From positions 1 to 36,791 of the forward strand of contig JAAYIA010000024.1 of NCBI GenBank assembly GCA_012735145.1: a stretch of 36,791 nt of DNA. Reading direction: 5' to 3'. The notes beneath the pieces are model-generated. The model was given only the letters and a program-made list of their open reading frames with translations, had not been told where the DNA came from and ran no database searches. This document shows, piece after piece, positions 5,721 through 13,606 of this stretch; the stretch's first letter is position 1; every line of letters begins with the position of its first letter. The translations under genes and the position numbers were made by a program. The stretch comes from Clostridiales bacterium. GTDB lineage: Bacteria; Bacillota; Clostridia; Peptostreptococcales; Anaerovoracaceae.

Positions 5721-7529
5721 ATGATTAAAATTATCATTCTGATATGTTCAATTGTTTCTATATTATTTGCTCTTATGCTATCCGCATGGATACAGAGAAA
5801 AAGGACAATCGATAATGAGACTATAAAATTACTGTACAATATAATGCGAGACAGGTCTTCAGCATTTATCAAGTCTGAATATATAGCCTTGGCTGCATCC
5901 GCTGTTCCGGTTATATTATTGATTGCAGTGTATTCAAATTGGGTGGGATCAGTTTTTTTTGCTGCAGGAATAATTTTCTCCCTCCCAATCATTGTGCTTG
6001 GAATCGATGCTTCAAACAGGGGATCTCTTAAAGCTTCTTTGAAAGCAACAAAAAACGATATACCAGGTGCTCTTAGAGCATCCTTCAGAACCGGAAGTAT
6101 AATGGGTTTTTTAGTTTCCGGGTTTGGTCTTTTGTTTTTTTCTTTGATTTTTATTTTCTTCAAATATGCTTTTATAAATAAATACGTATTATATTATGCA
6201 TTTGGAGCTGTGTTTGTATCCTTATTTATCAGCGTCAGCGGCAGAACTTATTCCAAAGCTTCAAATTTATGCTCTGATGACGAATTCATCGATAATACAG
6301 GTGCAATTGCAGGTGCCGGGGCAGATTTCTATGCAGTTTTTGTATGCTCGATTGCAACTGCAATTTCTCTTGCAGATGTTGCAGTTAATACGGGAGGAGT
6401 AACCTCTACATTTACACAACTATCTTCGTCGATATTCCCAATGGTCGTTGCCGGTATGGGCATTCTCGCATCTATTATTGGATCACTATTCTACAAGGGC
6501 ACAAACAAAAAGAACAATGCTCGAGACATTACAATTGTCAATCTACTTAGTGGATTTCTTGTAATAATTGCTGCCGCATATTTTAGCAATGATTTGATGC
6601 AGTCGTATAGATATGCATATGCAGTTGGATCCGGCATTATAGCCGGTGTCCTTGCAGGCATTGTTACAGAGCAATATGCATATGATAACAATAAATTTAA
6701 GAAAACATATGATAAATTATCCGACGAGGAGGGTCAAGTACATCTCATAAGAGATTTTACTTTTGGAAGTCATTCAACAATTGCTATGACAATTGTTTTA
6801 TGCACAGCCCTTGTTGTAGCATACAATTTTGCAAATATTTACGGGGTTGCGCTTGCAGCTGTAGGTTTTGTATCCATATTCGGGACTTCTGCTTCTCCTG
6901 AAATATATTCATCGGTTTTAGCTAACCTATCAAATATCACAGAAGATTTGAAGTATGAAGAGGATGTATCGATCAAAATAATACTTGGACAAGCTGAAAA
7001 TAAAGTGTCAGCTGTAAGTAGAGGATATTCTCAAATATCGATGAGCCTTACAGGGATCTCAGCTCTTCTTCTGTTTACATATTTAACAGATAAGTTGACG
7101 ATTGATTTTGTTACTCAACTCGTTATGGCTGGTATTTTTACTGGAGCTATGATTGCTTTTTTCTATACTTCGGTACTTACAAACTCTATTTTAAGAATTG
7201 CCAATTACGATACAGCTAAATCGGGCAATGCAGCTTGTTATGATCGAATTTCCGTCTCAATAAAAGGATTAATCATTACAGTGCTCTTCTCAACTGTAGG
7301 ACCCATTGCAATAGGGGTCCTCCTAGGCCTTAATTTCCTGATAGGAGTTCTTTTTGGCCTTCTAGTTGTAGGTATGTTATTGAATTCTTTAATAGCAAAT
7401 TCAGGACGCAATCTTCGTAATGCTTCAGGGATATCACTTAACACAATAATTAATGTAATGCTTATTGTTTCAGTAACATTTGCAGCTTTATTAATTAAAT
7501 TTGAAGGCCTGTTTACCCAGATAATTTAA
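5721..7529 (+). CDS. Degenerate membrane pyrophosphatase (M-PPase) family protein without catalytic loops
   Basis: Polytopic membrane protein of 602 residues with about 15-16 hydrophobic segments. It matches the H+/Na+-translocating pyrophosphatase family along its whole length: MRDRSSAFIKSEY (like the GAxAFLxxQY stretch), ALRASFRTGSIMGFLVSGFGLL, GRTYSKAS, MGILASIIGSLF, YGVALAAVGFVSIFG, GAMIAFFYTSVLTNSI and SGISLNTIINVMLIVS. However, every pyrophosphate/magnesium loop is lost. After GRTYSKA (about residue 174) the conserved DVGADLVGK...DDPRNP...DNVGDNVGD block is replaced by a short NLCSDDEFIDNTGAIAGAGAD. The middle TDAYGPIADNAGG-type segment lacks its acidic residues (about residues 388-402). 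The C-terminal loop with DTVGDPFKDT is deleted, joining NSGRNLRNA directly to SGISLN (about 560-573). The reading frame is intact and starts after AGGGG. I infer a pseudoenzyme that cannot hydrolyse PPi. Its role is unknown; cotranscription with secG is likely. Confidence 0.8.
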   Translation: MIKIIILICSIVSILFALMLSAWIQRKRTIDNETIKLLYNIMRDRSSAFIKSEYIALAASAVPVILLIAVYSNWVGSVFFAAGIIFSLPIIVLGIDASNRGSLKASLKATKNDIPGALRASFRTGSIMGFLVSGFGLLFFSLIFIFFKYAFINKYVLYYAFGAVFVSLFISVSGRTYSKASNLCSDDEFIDNTGAIAGAGADFYAVFVCSIATAISLADVAVNTGGVTSTFTQLSSSIFPMVVAGMGILASIIGSLFYKGTNKKNNARDITIVNLLSGFLVIIAAAYFSNDLMQSYRYAYAVGSGIIAGVLAGIVTEQYAYDNNKFKKTYDKLSDEEGQVHLIRDFTFGSHSTIAMTIVLCTALVVAYNFANIYGVALAAVGFVSIFGTSASPEIYSSVLANLSNITEDLKYEEDVSIKIILGQAENKVSAVSRGYSQISMSLTGISALLLFTYLTDKLTIDFVTQLVMAGIFTGAMIAFFYTSVLTNSILRIANYDTAKSGNAACYDRISVSIKGLIITVLFSTVGPIAIGVLLGLNFLIGVLFGLLVVGMLLNSLIANSGRNLRNASGISLNTIINVMLIVSVTFAALLIKFEGLFTQII

Positions 7530-7571
7530 AAAGCTTTATATAATCAATCACCTGAATAAATTGAATTTATA

Positions 7572-7597
7572 CGGCTCAGGTATGAGCCGGTTTTTTA
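7572..7597 (+). terminator. Terminator or leader hairpin before buk
   Basis: CGGCTC, loop AGGTAT and GAGCCG form a six-pair GC-rich stem followed by GTTTTTTAT. The buk ribosome binding site AGGAGG starts at 7599, immediately after the U-tract. It would end the secG transcript, yet buk has no room for a promoter downstream of it. Confidence 0.75.
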
Positions 7598-7609
7598 TAG
7601 GAGGATAGG

Positions 7610-8698
7610 ATGAAAAACTATAAATATAAAATATTTGTCGTAAATCCCGGATCTACTTCTACAAAGGTAGCGCTTTTTGAAGATGACAATAAAGTCTTAG
7701 AAACTTCTGTCACTCATGATGCAAAAATTTTAAACTCATTCCCATCTATTAATGCTCAACTTGAATATAGACTTGATGTTATTAAGGCCTTTATTGAAAC
7801 CAACAATATAGATTTATCCGATCTTGATGCAATCGTTGGAAGGGGAGGGAGTTGTTATCCCGTTCAAAGCGGAACATATGAAGTGAACGAAAAACTTATT
7901 GACGATATTCGTAATGCTGTTGGGGGAATTATCCATCCGTCTAACCTTGGTGTTCAGCTTGGAAAAAGAATACAAGATCACTTTGGCGGAAGATTGTTCA
8001 TGTTAGACCCTATATGTGTTGATGAATATTCCGATGTTGCACGGATTACCGGAGTTAAGGGTATTCAGAGGAAAGCAATATCCCATGCTCTTAATCTTCG
8101 TGGCACAGCTATGAAGCACTGCAAAATTAACATGATGAATTATAAGGAATCTAACTTGGTTGTTGCACACATAGATGGTGGTATAACTGTTGCTGCACAC
8201 GAAAATGGCAAAATGGTTGATTGTAATGATGGGGGTGGTGGCGAAGGCCCTTTCACTGCCACTCGAACAGGTTCTCTGCCACTTCTTGGTGTTCTTGAAT
8301 ATCTTGAAACCCATACTTCTGATGAAATGAGAATGTTTTGTGTAGGTCAAGGTGGGTTTGTTTCTCATTTTGGTACTGCCGATGCAGATGAAATTTACCG
8401 AAAAGCTAATGAGGGTTATCCTGAAGAAGCTCTTATATGGGAAGCACTTGGATACAATATTGTCAAATATATAGGTTCTATGGCCACCGTCTTGAAAGGT
8501 AAAGTTGATGGAATAATATTGACCGGAAGATACACGAGATTTGAAAGTCTTATGCAATATATTAAAGATCATGTAGGCTGGATTGCTCCCGTTTCGATAT
8601 ATGATAACGAAGTAGAACAGGAAGCTATGGCTGCGGGGGCACTGAGGGTTCTATCAGGCAGAGAACAACCAAAGGAATACAAGGGACTTTCTGTTTAA
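7610..8698 (+). CDS. buk: Butyrate kinase
   Basis: Acetokinase-family enzyme that makes butyrate (or a related short or branched-chain acid) and ATP from the acyl phosphate. The 362-residue protein shows the ASKHA phosphate loop NPGSTSTKVALFED near the N-terminus. It also has the butyrate-kinase GRGGSCYPVQSGTYEVN segment, the HPSNLGVQLGKRI stretch, DGGITVAAHENGKMVD and the glycine-rich GGGGEGPF loop. C-terminal AMAAGALRVLSGRE is typical. The ATG follows AGGAGG. The usual partner phosphotransbutyrylase (ptb) is not next to it. True substrate specificity within the butyrate/branched-chain kinase group cannot be read from the sequence. Confidence 0.92.
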   Translation: MKNYKYKIFVVNPGSTSTKVALFEDDNKVLETSVTHDAKILNSFPSINAQLEYRLDVIKAFIETNNIDLSDLDAIVGRGGSCYPVQSGTYEVNEKLIDDIRNAVGGIIHPSNLGVQLGKRIQDHFGGRLFMLDPICVDEYSDVARITGVKGIQRKAISHALNLRGTAMKHCKINMMNYKESNLVVAHIDGGITVAAHENGKMVDCNDGGGGEGPFTATRTGSLPLLGVLEYLETHTSDEMRMFCVGQGGFVSHFGTADADEIYRKANEGYPEEALIWEALGYNIVKYIGSMATVLKGKVDGIILTGRYTRFESLMQYIKDHVGWIAPVSIYDNEVEQEAMAAGALRVLSGREQPKEYKGLSV

Positions 8699-8713
8699 TA
8701 TAATTCTTGTTAT

Positions 8714-8742
8714 TTGATATTATTTAGTGATATCATTAATAA
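8714..8742 (+). promoter_or_regulatory. Possible promoter of pheST
   Basis: TTGATA (8714-8719), 17 bases and TAATAA (8737-8742) lie 33 bases before the pheS start. The -10 match is mediocre. The 76-base gap from buk is far too short for a T-box leader. Confidence 0.35.
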
Positions 8743-8774
8743 TCTAAATTTTAAAATGTCAGGAGGGACATAAG

Positions 8775-9812
8775 ATGTTGGAAAAGCTTGAACGAATTTG
8801 TCAAGTTGGCATAGAAAGCATTGAAAGCGCCGGCAATCTGGACGATCTTGAAGCCGTAAGAAAAGAACTTACAGGCAAGAAAAGCTCTCTTCAAGAAGTT
8901 CTAAAAAGCCTTGGTGGGCTAGAAACTGATATTAGAAAATCAGTCGGTATGAAGTCGAATGAAATTAAAAAAAATTTTGCTGAAAAAATTAAAGAAAGAG
9001 AAGCTGAAATTGTAAGTAGTGCATCTTTTGTGGAAGGGGAGTTTGACCTTACTCTTCCAGGTATTGAAGTTAATCCCGGGAGCCTACATCCGATAACTCA
9101 AATGTGCTACGACCTTAACGATGCCTTTAGATCCCTCGGTTTTGAACTATATAGCGAAGACGACATAAGCAGCGAAAAATATGCTTTTGATAATATGAAT
9201 TTTGCTGCAGATCATCCTGCAAGACAATCAATGGACACTTATTGGATTGACGGTACCGAAAATAAAAGTGGTGCAGAAAGGTTATGCTTAAGACCCCATT
9301 TAACAGGAGGTTCGGTAAGATATCTATTAGAGAAAGGTGCACCTGCAAGATTTGTCTATCCGGGTAGGGTATACAGAAATGAAAATACAGATGCAAGACA
9401 TGAAAGAGCCTTCTTTCAATATGAAGCACTTATAGTTGACAAGGATATATCTTTCAGTTCCGGTCGTGTAATGATAGATGCCATACTTGAGAAAGTGTTT
9501 GGTCGCAAAGTAAGAACAAGAATGAGAGAGGGATTTTTCCCTTTTACTGAACCGGGATATGAAATTGATATGCAATGTCTCGTGTGCAATGGTAAAGGCT
9601 GTAAAGTTTGCAATCAAAGTGGATGGATAGAAGTTATGCCGGGTGGAGTTATTCATCCGAATGTACTTAAAGCTGCAAATCTCGATCCTGAAATATGGAC
9701 AGGTTTTTATACAAATATCGGTTTGGATAGACTTGTAATGATGAGATATGGTGTTGATGATGTCAGGCTCTTCCACAGTGGGGACCTCAGATTTCTCAAA
9801 CAGTTCAAATAA
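8775..9812 (+). CDS. pheS: Phenylalanyl-tRNA synthetase alpha subunit
   Basis: Catalytic subunit of the alpha2-beta2 class II enzyme that charges tRNA-Phe. The 345-residue protein has an N-terminal coiled coil (about 1-90), then the class II core: HPITQMCYDLNDAF, a motif-2 region around PARFVYPGRVYRNENTDARH, FTEPGYEID and motif 3 in NIGLDRLVMMRYGVDDVR. The four-cysteine insert CLVCNGKGCKVC (about residues 267-278), a candidate zinc site, occurs in part of the family. A strong AGGAGGG precedes the ATG. pheT begins 13 bases after its stop, so the two subunits are made from one mRNA. Confidence 0.97.
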   Translation: MLEKLERICQVGIESIESAGNLDDLEAVRKELTGKKSSLQEVLKSLGGLETDIRKSVGMKSNEIKKNFAEKIKEREAEIVSSASFVEGEFDLTLPGIEVNPGSLHPITQMCYDLNDAFRSLGFELYSEDDISSEKYAFDNMNFAADHPARQSMDTYWIDGTENKSGAERLCLRPHLTGGSVRYLLEKGAPARFVYPGRVYRNENTDARHERAFFQYEALIVDKDISFSSGRVMIDAILEKVFGRKVRTRMREGFFPFTEPGYEIDMQCLVCNGKGCKVCNQSGWIEVMPGGVIHPNVLKAANLDPEIWTGFYTNIGLDRLVMMRYGVDDVRLFHSGDLRFLKQFK

Positions 9813-9824
9813 GGGAGCATATTT

Positions 9825-12245
9825 ATGAATATATCGTTTAATTTATTAAAAAATTATATTGATTTGCCGGAAAATATTACACCCGAGCAAATTGCGTATG
9901 ACCTCACAATGAGAACTGTTGAGGTTGAAGATATTATAAAGACCGCAGAAAAATTTCATAATATTGTTGTTGGTGAAATCAAAGAGCTTTATAAACATCC
10001 GAATGCAGACTCTCTGACAATATGTATGGTGGATTGCGGTCTTGATGAGGACAAACAAATAGTATGTGGAGGCACCAATCTTCATGTAGGACATAAAGTC
10101 TGTGTTTCAATGCCGGGTGCTAATGTAGTATGGCATGGCGAGGGAGATCCTGTTCCTATTAAGGAATCAAAATTAAGAGGAGAAAAATCTTTCGGCATGA
10201 TTTGTGCTGCTGCAGAAGTATATCTTAACGATTTTTTCAAAAATCCTGACGAGAGGATTATTCTTGACTTCACAGAAGAAGATGTGGATTGTAAAGTAGG
10301 ACAGAATGTATCCGAACTGGTTGGCATGGACGATACGATTCTTAAGATTGACAACAAATCTCTTAGCAATAGGCCGGATTTGTGGGGGCATTACGGAGTA
10401 GCCAGAGAACTTGCTGCAATATACAAATTGCCATTTAAAGAAGCACCGAATGACATTCCGCAAGGTTTGCCTGAATATCCTGTAGATATTCAATCTCCCG
10501 AACAATGCTACAGATACGCTGCAACAAAGATAGAAAATGTTTATATCAAAGAATCTCCTGCATGGATGAAAACTCTTATAACAAATGCAGGGATGAGGCC
10601 AATCAATGCCATCGTAGATATTACTAATTATGTCATGTTGTCGGTGGGACAGCCTCTCCATGCATTCGATAGTTCTCACGTTGAAGGAGACAAAATAGTT
10701 GTAAGAAGTGCAAATGAAGGGGAGAAGCTTCTTCTTCTTGATGATCTCGATTTGGATCTTTCCTTAGGAGATCTCGTAATTTGCGATACGGTGGAGCCAA
10801 TGGCTCTTGCCGGAATAAAGGGAGGAAAGAAGGATTCAATCCTCAGTGATACTACCGATGTCATCTTAGAAGCGGCTTCCTTTGCAGCTACAGGAATAAG
10901 AAGAACAACAAAGAGGTTCGATGAGAAAACAGATGCTTCAATTAGATATGAGAAAGGTATTGATACACAGAGAGTCGATTTAGGGATTTCCCTTGCTTTA
11001 ACTTTGTTCAAAGATATATATCCTGAATGCAAAATCACAGCATTCGGTGAAGCATATCCTTACAAAACCGACAATATCCAGATTGATATAGAACAAGAAT
11101 TCCTTGATGTAAGGCTTGGAACTTCAATTGCTACAAAAGAAATTGAAGATATACTTACAAGACTTGGATATTTTGTTAATCATCTAAATGGTACTTATCA
11201 TTGTACTGTCCCTACATGGAGATCTACAGGTGATGTTTCAATCAAGGATGATATACTGGGAGATATAGCCCGACTTATTGGATATGAATACTTTGATGCA
11301 AAACCACTCCCGGTTAATTTTGAACATTCAATAATTCAACCGGATTACAGTCTCGCGAGAAAAATTAAAGAATACTTATCCTTTAGGTGTGGCTTCTTTG
11401 AAGCTTTTACATACCCTTGGGTTGAAGAGAAGTTTATCAAGGCAGCTAGAATCAATCTTGATAAGGCAGTTAAGCTTTCAACACCACCATCACCTGAGAC
11501 AGCTTTCTTACGCTCTTCTCTTATTCCGGGAATGCTCGATTTAATCGATAAAAATTCCCGTAACTTTGATGAATTCAGTGTATTTGAATCTGCACAGGTT
11601 TTTGAAAAAGGTGAGTATCATCCTTCAAGTAACGACGAGACACTTCCTATACACAAAAATTATGTTACAGGCGTAGTTGTTGGAGATGACATAAAAAATC
11701 TTTTTCTCAGGGTCAAGGGTATAATTGAAGGCTTATCCGGGTATTGTCAGTGTGAGTCTATTGAGTTCTGCTCAAAGAATCAACCCTCGTGGTCTGATAG
11801 CAAGGTTTGGCTCAATATTTGTTCCGGAGAAGACATTATTGGAGATATAGGCTTAATTTCCCTTGCTTCGCTTACCGATTCAGGTATTAAGAATACTAGG
11901 GCTGCTGCTTTTGAATTTGACGCAGATAAACTTACACCTTATCCTTCAAGAACAAATAATTTTGAGCATCTACCTCATTATCCTTTGGTTGAACAAGATT
12001 TATCCCTTGTCGTTGACGAAACAGTAACATGGAATGAGATAAAAGAATCTATCAAGTATATGGTTAAAGATCTTAAGTTTGTTGAGGAATATAGAGGAGA
12101 ACAAATTCCGGAAGGAAAGAAATCAGTAATGCTGAGTCTCAAGATAGGGAACGATAACTCAACTATGACAACAAAGCAGATTGAAAAGAAGATGAACGGA
12201 ATAATTAAGCTATTGAAAACTAAGTGTCATGCAGAACTAAGATAA
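9825..12245 (+). CDS. pheT: Phenylalanyl-tRNA synthetase beta subunit
   Basis: Non-catalytic, editing and tRNA-binding partner of PheS. The 806 residues show the family order: N-terminal helix MNISFNLLKNYIDLP, an OB-fold tRNA-binding domain (about 40-150; VVGEIKELYKHPNADSL), the B3/B4 editing region (DNKSLSNRPDLWGHYGVARE, MRPINAIVDITNYVML), B5, the degenerate class II core, and a C-terminal ferredoxin-fold anticodon-binding domain (PHYPLVEQDLSLVVDE to the end). GGGAG precedes the ATG. The length is normal for a full-length bacterial PheT. The next gene starts 28 bases after its stop, without a terminator. Confidence 0.97.
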   Translation: MNISFNLLKNYIDLPENITPEQIAYDLTMRTVEVEDIIKTAEKFHNIVVGEIKELYKHPNADSLTICMVDCGLDEDKQIVCGGTNLHVGHKVCVSMPGANVVWHGEGDPVPIKESKLRGEKSFGMICAAAEVYLNDFFKNPDERIILDFTEEDVDCKVGQNVSELVGMDDTILKIDNKSLSNRPDLWGHYGVARELAAIYKLPFKEAPNDIPQGLPEYPVDIQSPEQCYRYAATKIENVYIKESPAWMKTLITNAGMRPINAIVDITNYVMLSVGQPLHAFDSSHVEGDKIVVRSANEGEKLLLLDDLDLDLSLGDLVICDTVEPMALAGIKGGKKDSILSDTTDVILEAASFAATGIRRTTKRFDEKTDASIRYEKGIDTQRVDLGISLALTLFKDIYPECKITAFGEAYPYKTDNIQIDIEQEFLDVRLGTSIATKEIEDILTRLGYFVNHLNGTYHCTVPTWRSTGDVSIKDDILGDIARLIGYEYFDAKPLPVNFEHSIIQPDYSLARKIKEYLSFRCGFFEAFTYPWVEEKFIKAARINLDKAVKLSTPPSPETAFLRSSLIPGMLDLIDKNSRNFDEFSVFESAQVFEKGEYHPSSNDETLPIHKNYVTGVVVGDDIKNLFLRVKGIIEGLSGYCQCESIEFCSKNQPSWSDSKVWLNICSGEDIIGDIGLISLASLTDSGIKNTRAAAFEFDADKLTPYPSRTNNFEHLPHYPLVEQDLSLVVDETVTWNEIKESIKYMVKDLKFVEEYRGEQIPEGKKSVMLSLKIGNDNSTMTTKQIEKKMNGIIKLLKTKCHAELR

Positions 12246-12273
12246 AAATTACGGAGAAAATAGGGAGAGATAT

Positions 12274-13095
12274 ATGCCACAAAACAACAATAAATACATT
12301 GTTTCCGAGAATCCGCAACTTATAATTCAAAAATGTCGTAATCATTCCAAGGGAACTTTAAAACGTTTTCTGATAGGTTTTTGTGCCCTTTTTATTTTCA
12401 TGAACTGGATACCCGAATTTATCGCATTTTTTTACACAACATCTTATGTTGAGGTGCTTTCTCGATTTATTCATATTGATCCTCAGCTTATGGTTAAATT
12501 ACCTCCGACCCCAATAGCCTTATATATATACGCATTTCTCTTTAATGGTGTAATAAAGCTTGGCGAGGCTCTATATACACTCACATATATACGAAACAAA
12601 CGTGTTGAATATATTGCGATGGTAGAGGGGATGAAGTTCTATCTAAAAGCTTTTTTGCTTTACATTGTACAGATAATAATAATCAGTATATGGACAATGC
12701 TGTTTATTATTCCGGGAATAATAGCAGCCATCAATTTCTCGCAAGCATTTTACATTCTTGCCGACGATCCAAAGAAGGGAATTTTTATGGTATTGTTCGA
12801 GAGTAAGGTTATGATGCTCGGAAACAGAATGAATTTCTTCCTTTTTCTCGTAAATTATGCACCATATATTTTCTTAGGTTACACTCCATCGATTATACTT
12901 TCGTGGATACCGGGAATAAGTTCTTCTAACATTTTTGGACTTACTGTTTTGCTCATTTTCTCTCTGCCTTTATATGCTGCAAGAGGTTATCTTTCAATCG
13001 GACGCGCGGTATACTATGAGCTATTGAAGGAAAAAGGCTTTAACAATTTCAATTACGTTGGGCAAGAAGCTTTTAGGGAAGACAAAATAATATAA
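12274..13095 (+). CDS. DUF975 family integral membrane protein
   Basis: Uncharacterised membrane protein of 273 residues. About five to six hydrophobic segments are seen (roughly 30-52, 80-105, 128-155, 185-210, 215-240). The family's most recognisable stretch is present: SIWTMLFIIPGIIAAINFSQAFYILADDP, where the LFIIPGI hinge and the ADDP turn recur in DUF975 proteins. A final YLSIGRAVYYELL helix and a short polar tail follow. No enzyme motif is present. GGGAGAG precedes the ATG. It is close behind pheT and may share its transcript, but a functional link to tRNA charging is not implied. The family call is fairly sure; the function is unknown. Confidence 0.72.
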   Translation: MPQNNNKYIVSENPQLIIQKCRNHSKGTLKRFLIGFCALFIFMNWIPEFIAFFYTTSYVEVLSRFIHIDPQLMVKLPPTPIALYIYAFLFNGVIKLGEALYTLTYIRNKRVEYIAMVEGMKFYLKAFLLYIVQIIIISIWTMLFIIPGIIAAINFSQAFYILADDPKKGIFMVLFESKVMMLGNRMNFFLFLVNYAPYIFLGYTPSIILSWIPGISSSNIFGLTVLLIFSLPLYAARGYLSIGRAVYYELLKEKGFNNFNYVGQEAFREDKII

Positions 13096-13138
13096 ACATT
13101 TAATAAATTAAAATATTTATTACACAGGAGGTATGTAC

Positions 13139-13606
13139 ATGTTCGGCAAGAAGGTAGCAGTAGTTTATTTCTCGAGACTGGGTACAACAAAGGAAATTGC
13201 ACAAGCATTTCCTCTGGAAGAAGGTGATAAGATTTATGAAATTAAGCCTGTGCAAGAGTATCCAAGCTCGTTATTTAAAGCGATGGCCGCTTCTAAAGTC
13301 GAAAACAAAACCGGTGAATTTCCCGAAATAATTAAAGATGATATCGACTTATCAAAATATGATAATATTTTGATTGGTTTTCCTATATGGTATGCAACAG
13401 CTCCAAGAATCATTTTCTCGTTTTTAAGAGAAAATGATATGTCAGAAAAGACACTCTTTCCATTCTGTACAAGCCATCTTGCAGGCGTTGAGCAAGCTAC
13501 TGCGGATATCAGAGAATTCTATAAAAAACAGAATGTTAATGTTAAGGATGGTAAGAGATTTAAGAAATATTCAGAACAAACAATTAAAGAACTTCTTGAT
13601 TTTTAA
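13139..13606 (+). CDS. Flavodoxin-like protein
   Basis: Small FMN-binding fold, 155 residues. After the first beta strand (KKVAVVYFS) the phosphate loop reads SRLGTTKEIAQAF. A second FMN-contact region is IGFPIWYATAPRIIFSFL, with the aromatic residue after the FPIW turn. The end (FPFCTSHLAGVEQATADIREF) matches long-chain flavodoxin-like proteins of anaerobes. The role is either an electron carrier or an NAD(P)H-linked reductase subunit; the partner is unknown. The start is set at ATG 13139, seven bases after AGGAGG. The ATG at 13133 is only one base from that site and is rejected. Its 3' end overlaps the convergent pseudouridine synthase gene by 23 bases. The leader carries an AT-only inverted repeat (13101-13122). 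Confidence 0.85.
   Translation: MFGKKVAVVYFSRLGTTKEIAQAFPLEEGDKIYEIKPVQEYPSSLFKAMAASKVENKTGEFPEIIKDDIDLSKYDNILIGFPIWYATAPRIIFSFLRENDMSEKTLFPFCTSHLAGVEQATADIREFYKKQNVNVKDGKRFKKYSEQTIKELLDF

Noticed and set aside
5721-7529. Frameshift or assembly error explaining the missing pyrophosphatase motifs
   Set aside because: The frame is continuous on both sides of each loss, flanking helices still align, and three separate loops are affected. A single error cannot explain this.
8003-8572. Minus-strand open frame of 189 codons inside buk
   Set aside because: It is a shadow of the butyrate kinase gene; no start signal or protein-like pattern is seen.
8699-8774. T-box riboswitch expected before pheST
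   Set aside because: The gap is only 76 bases. There is no T-box sequence, no specifier hairpin and no terminator, so pheST is not T-box controlled here.
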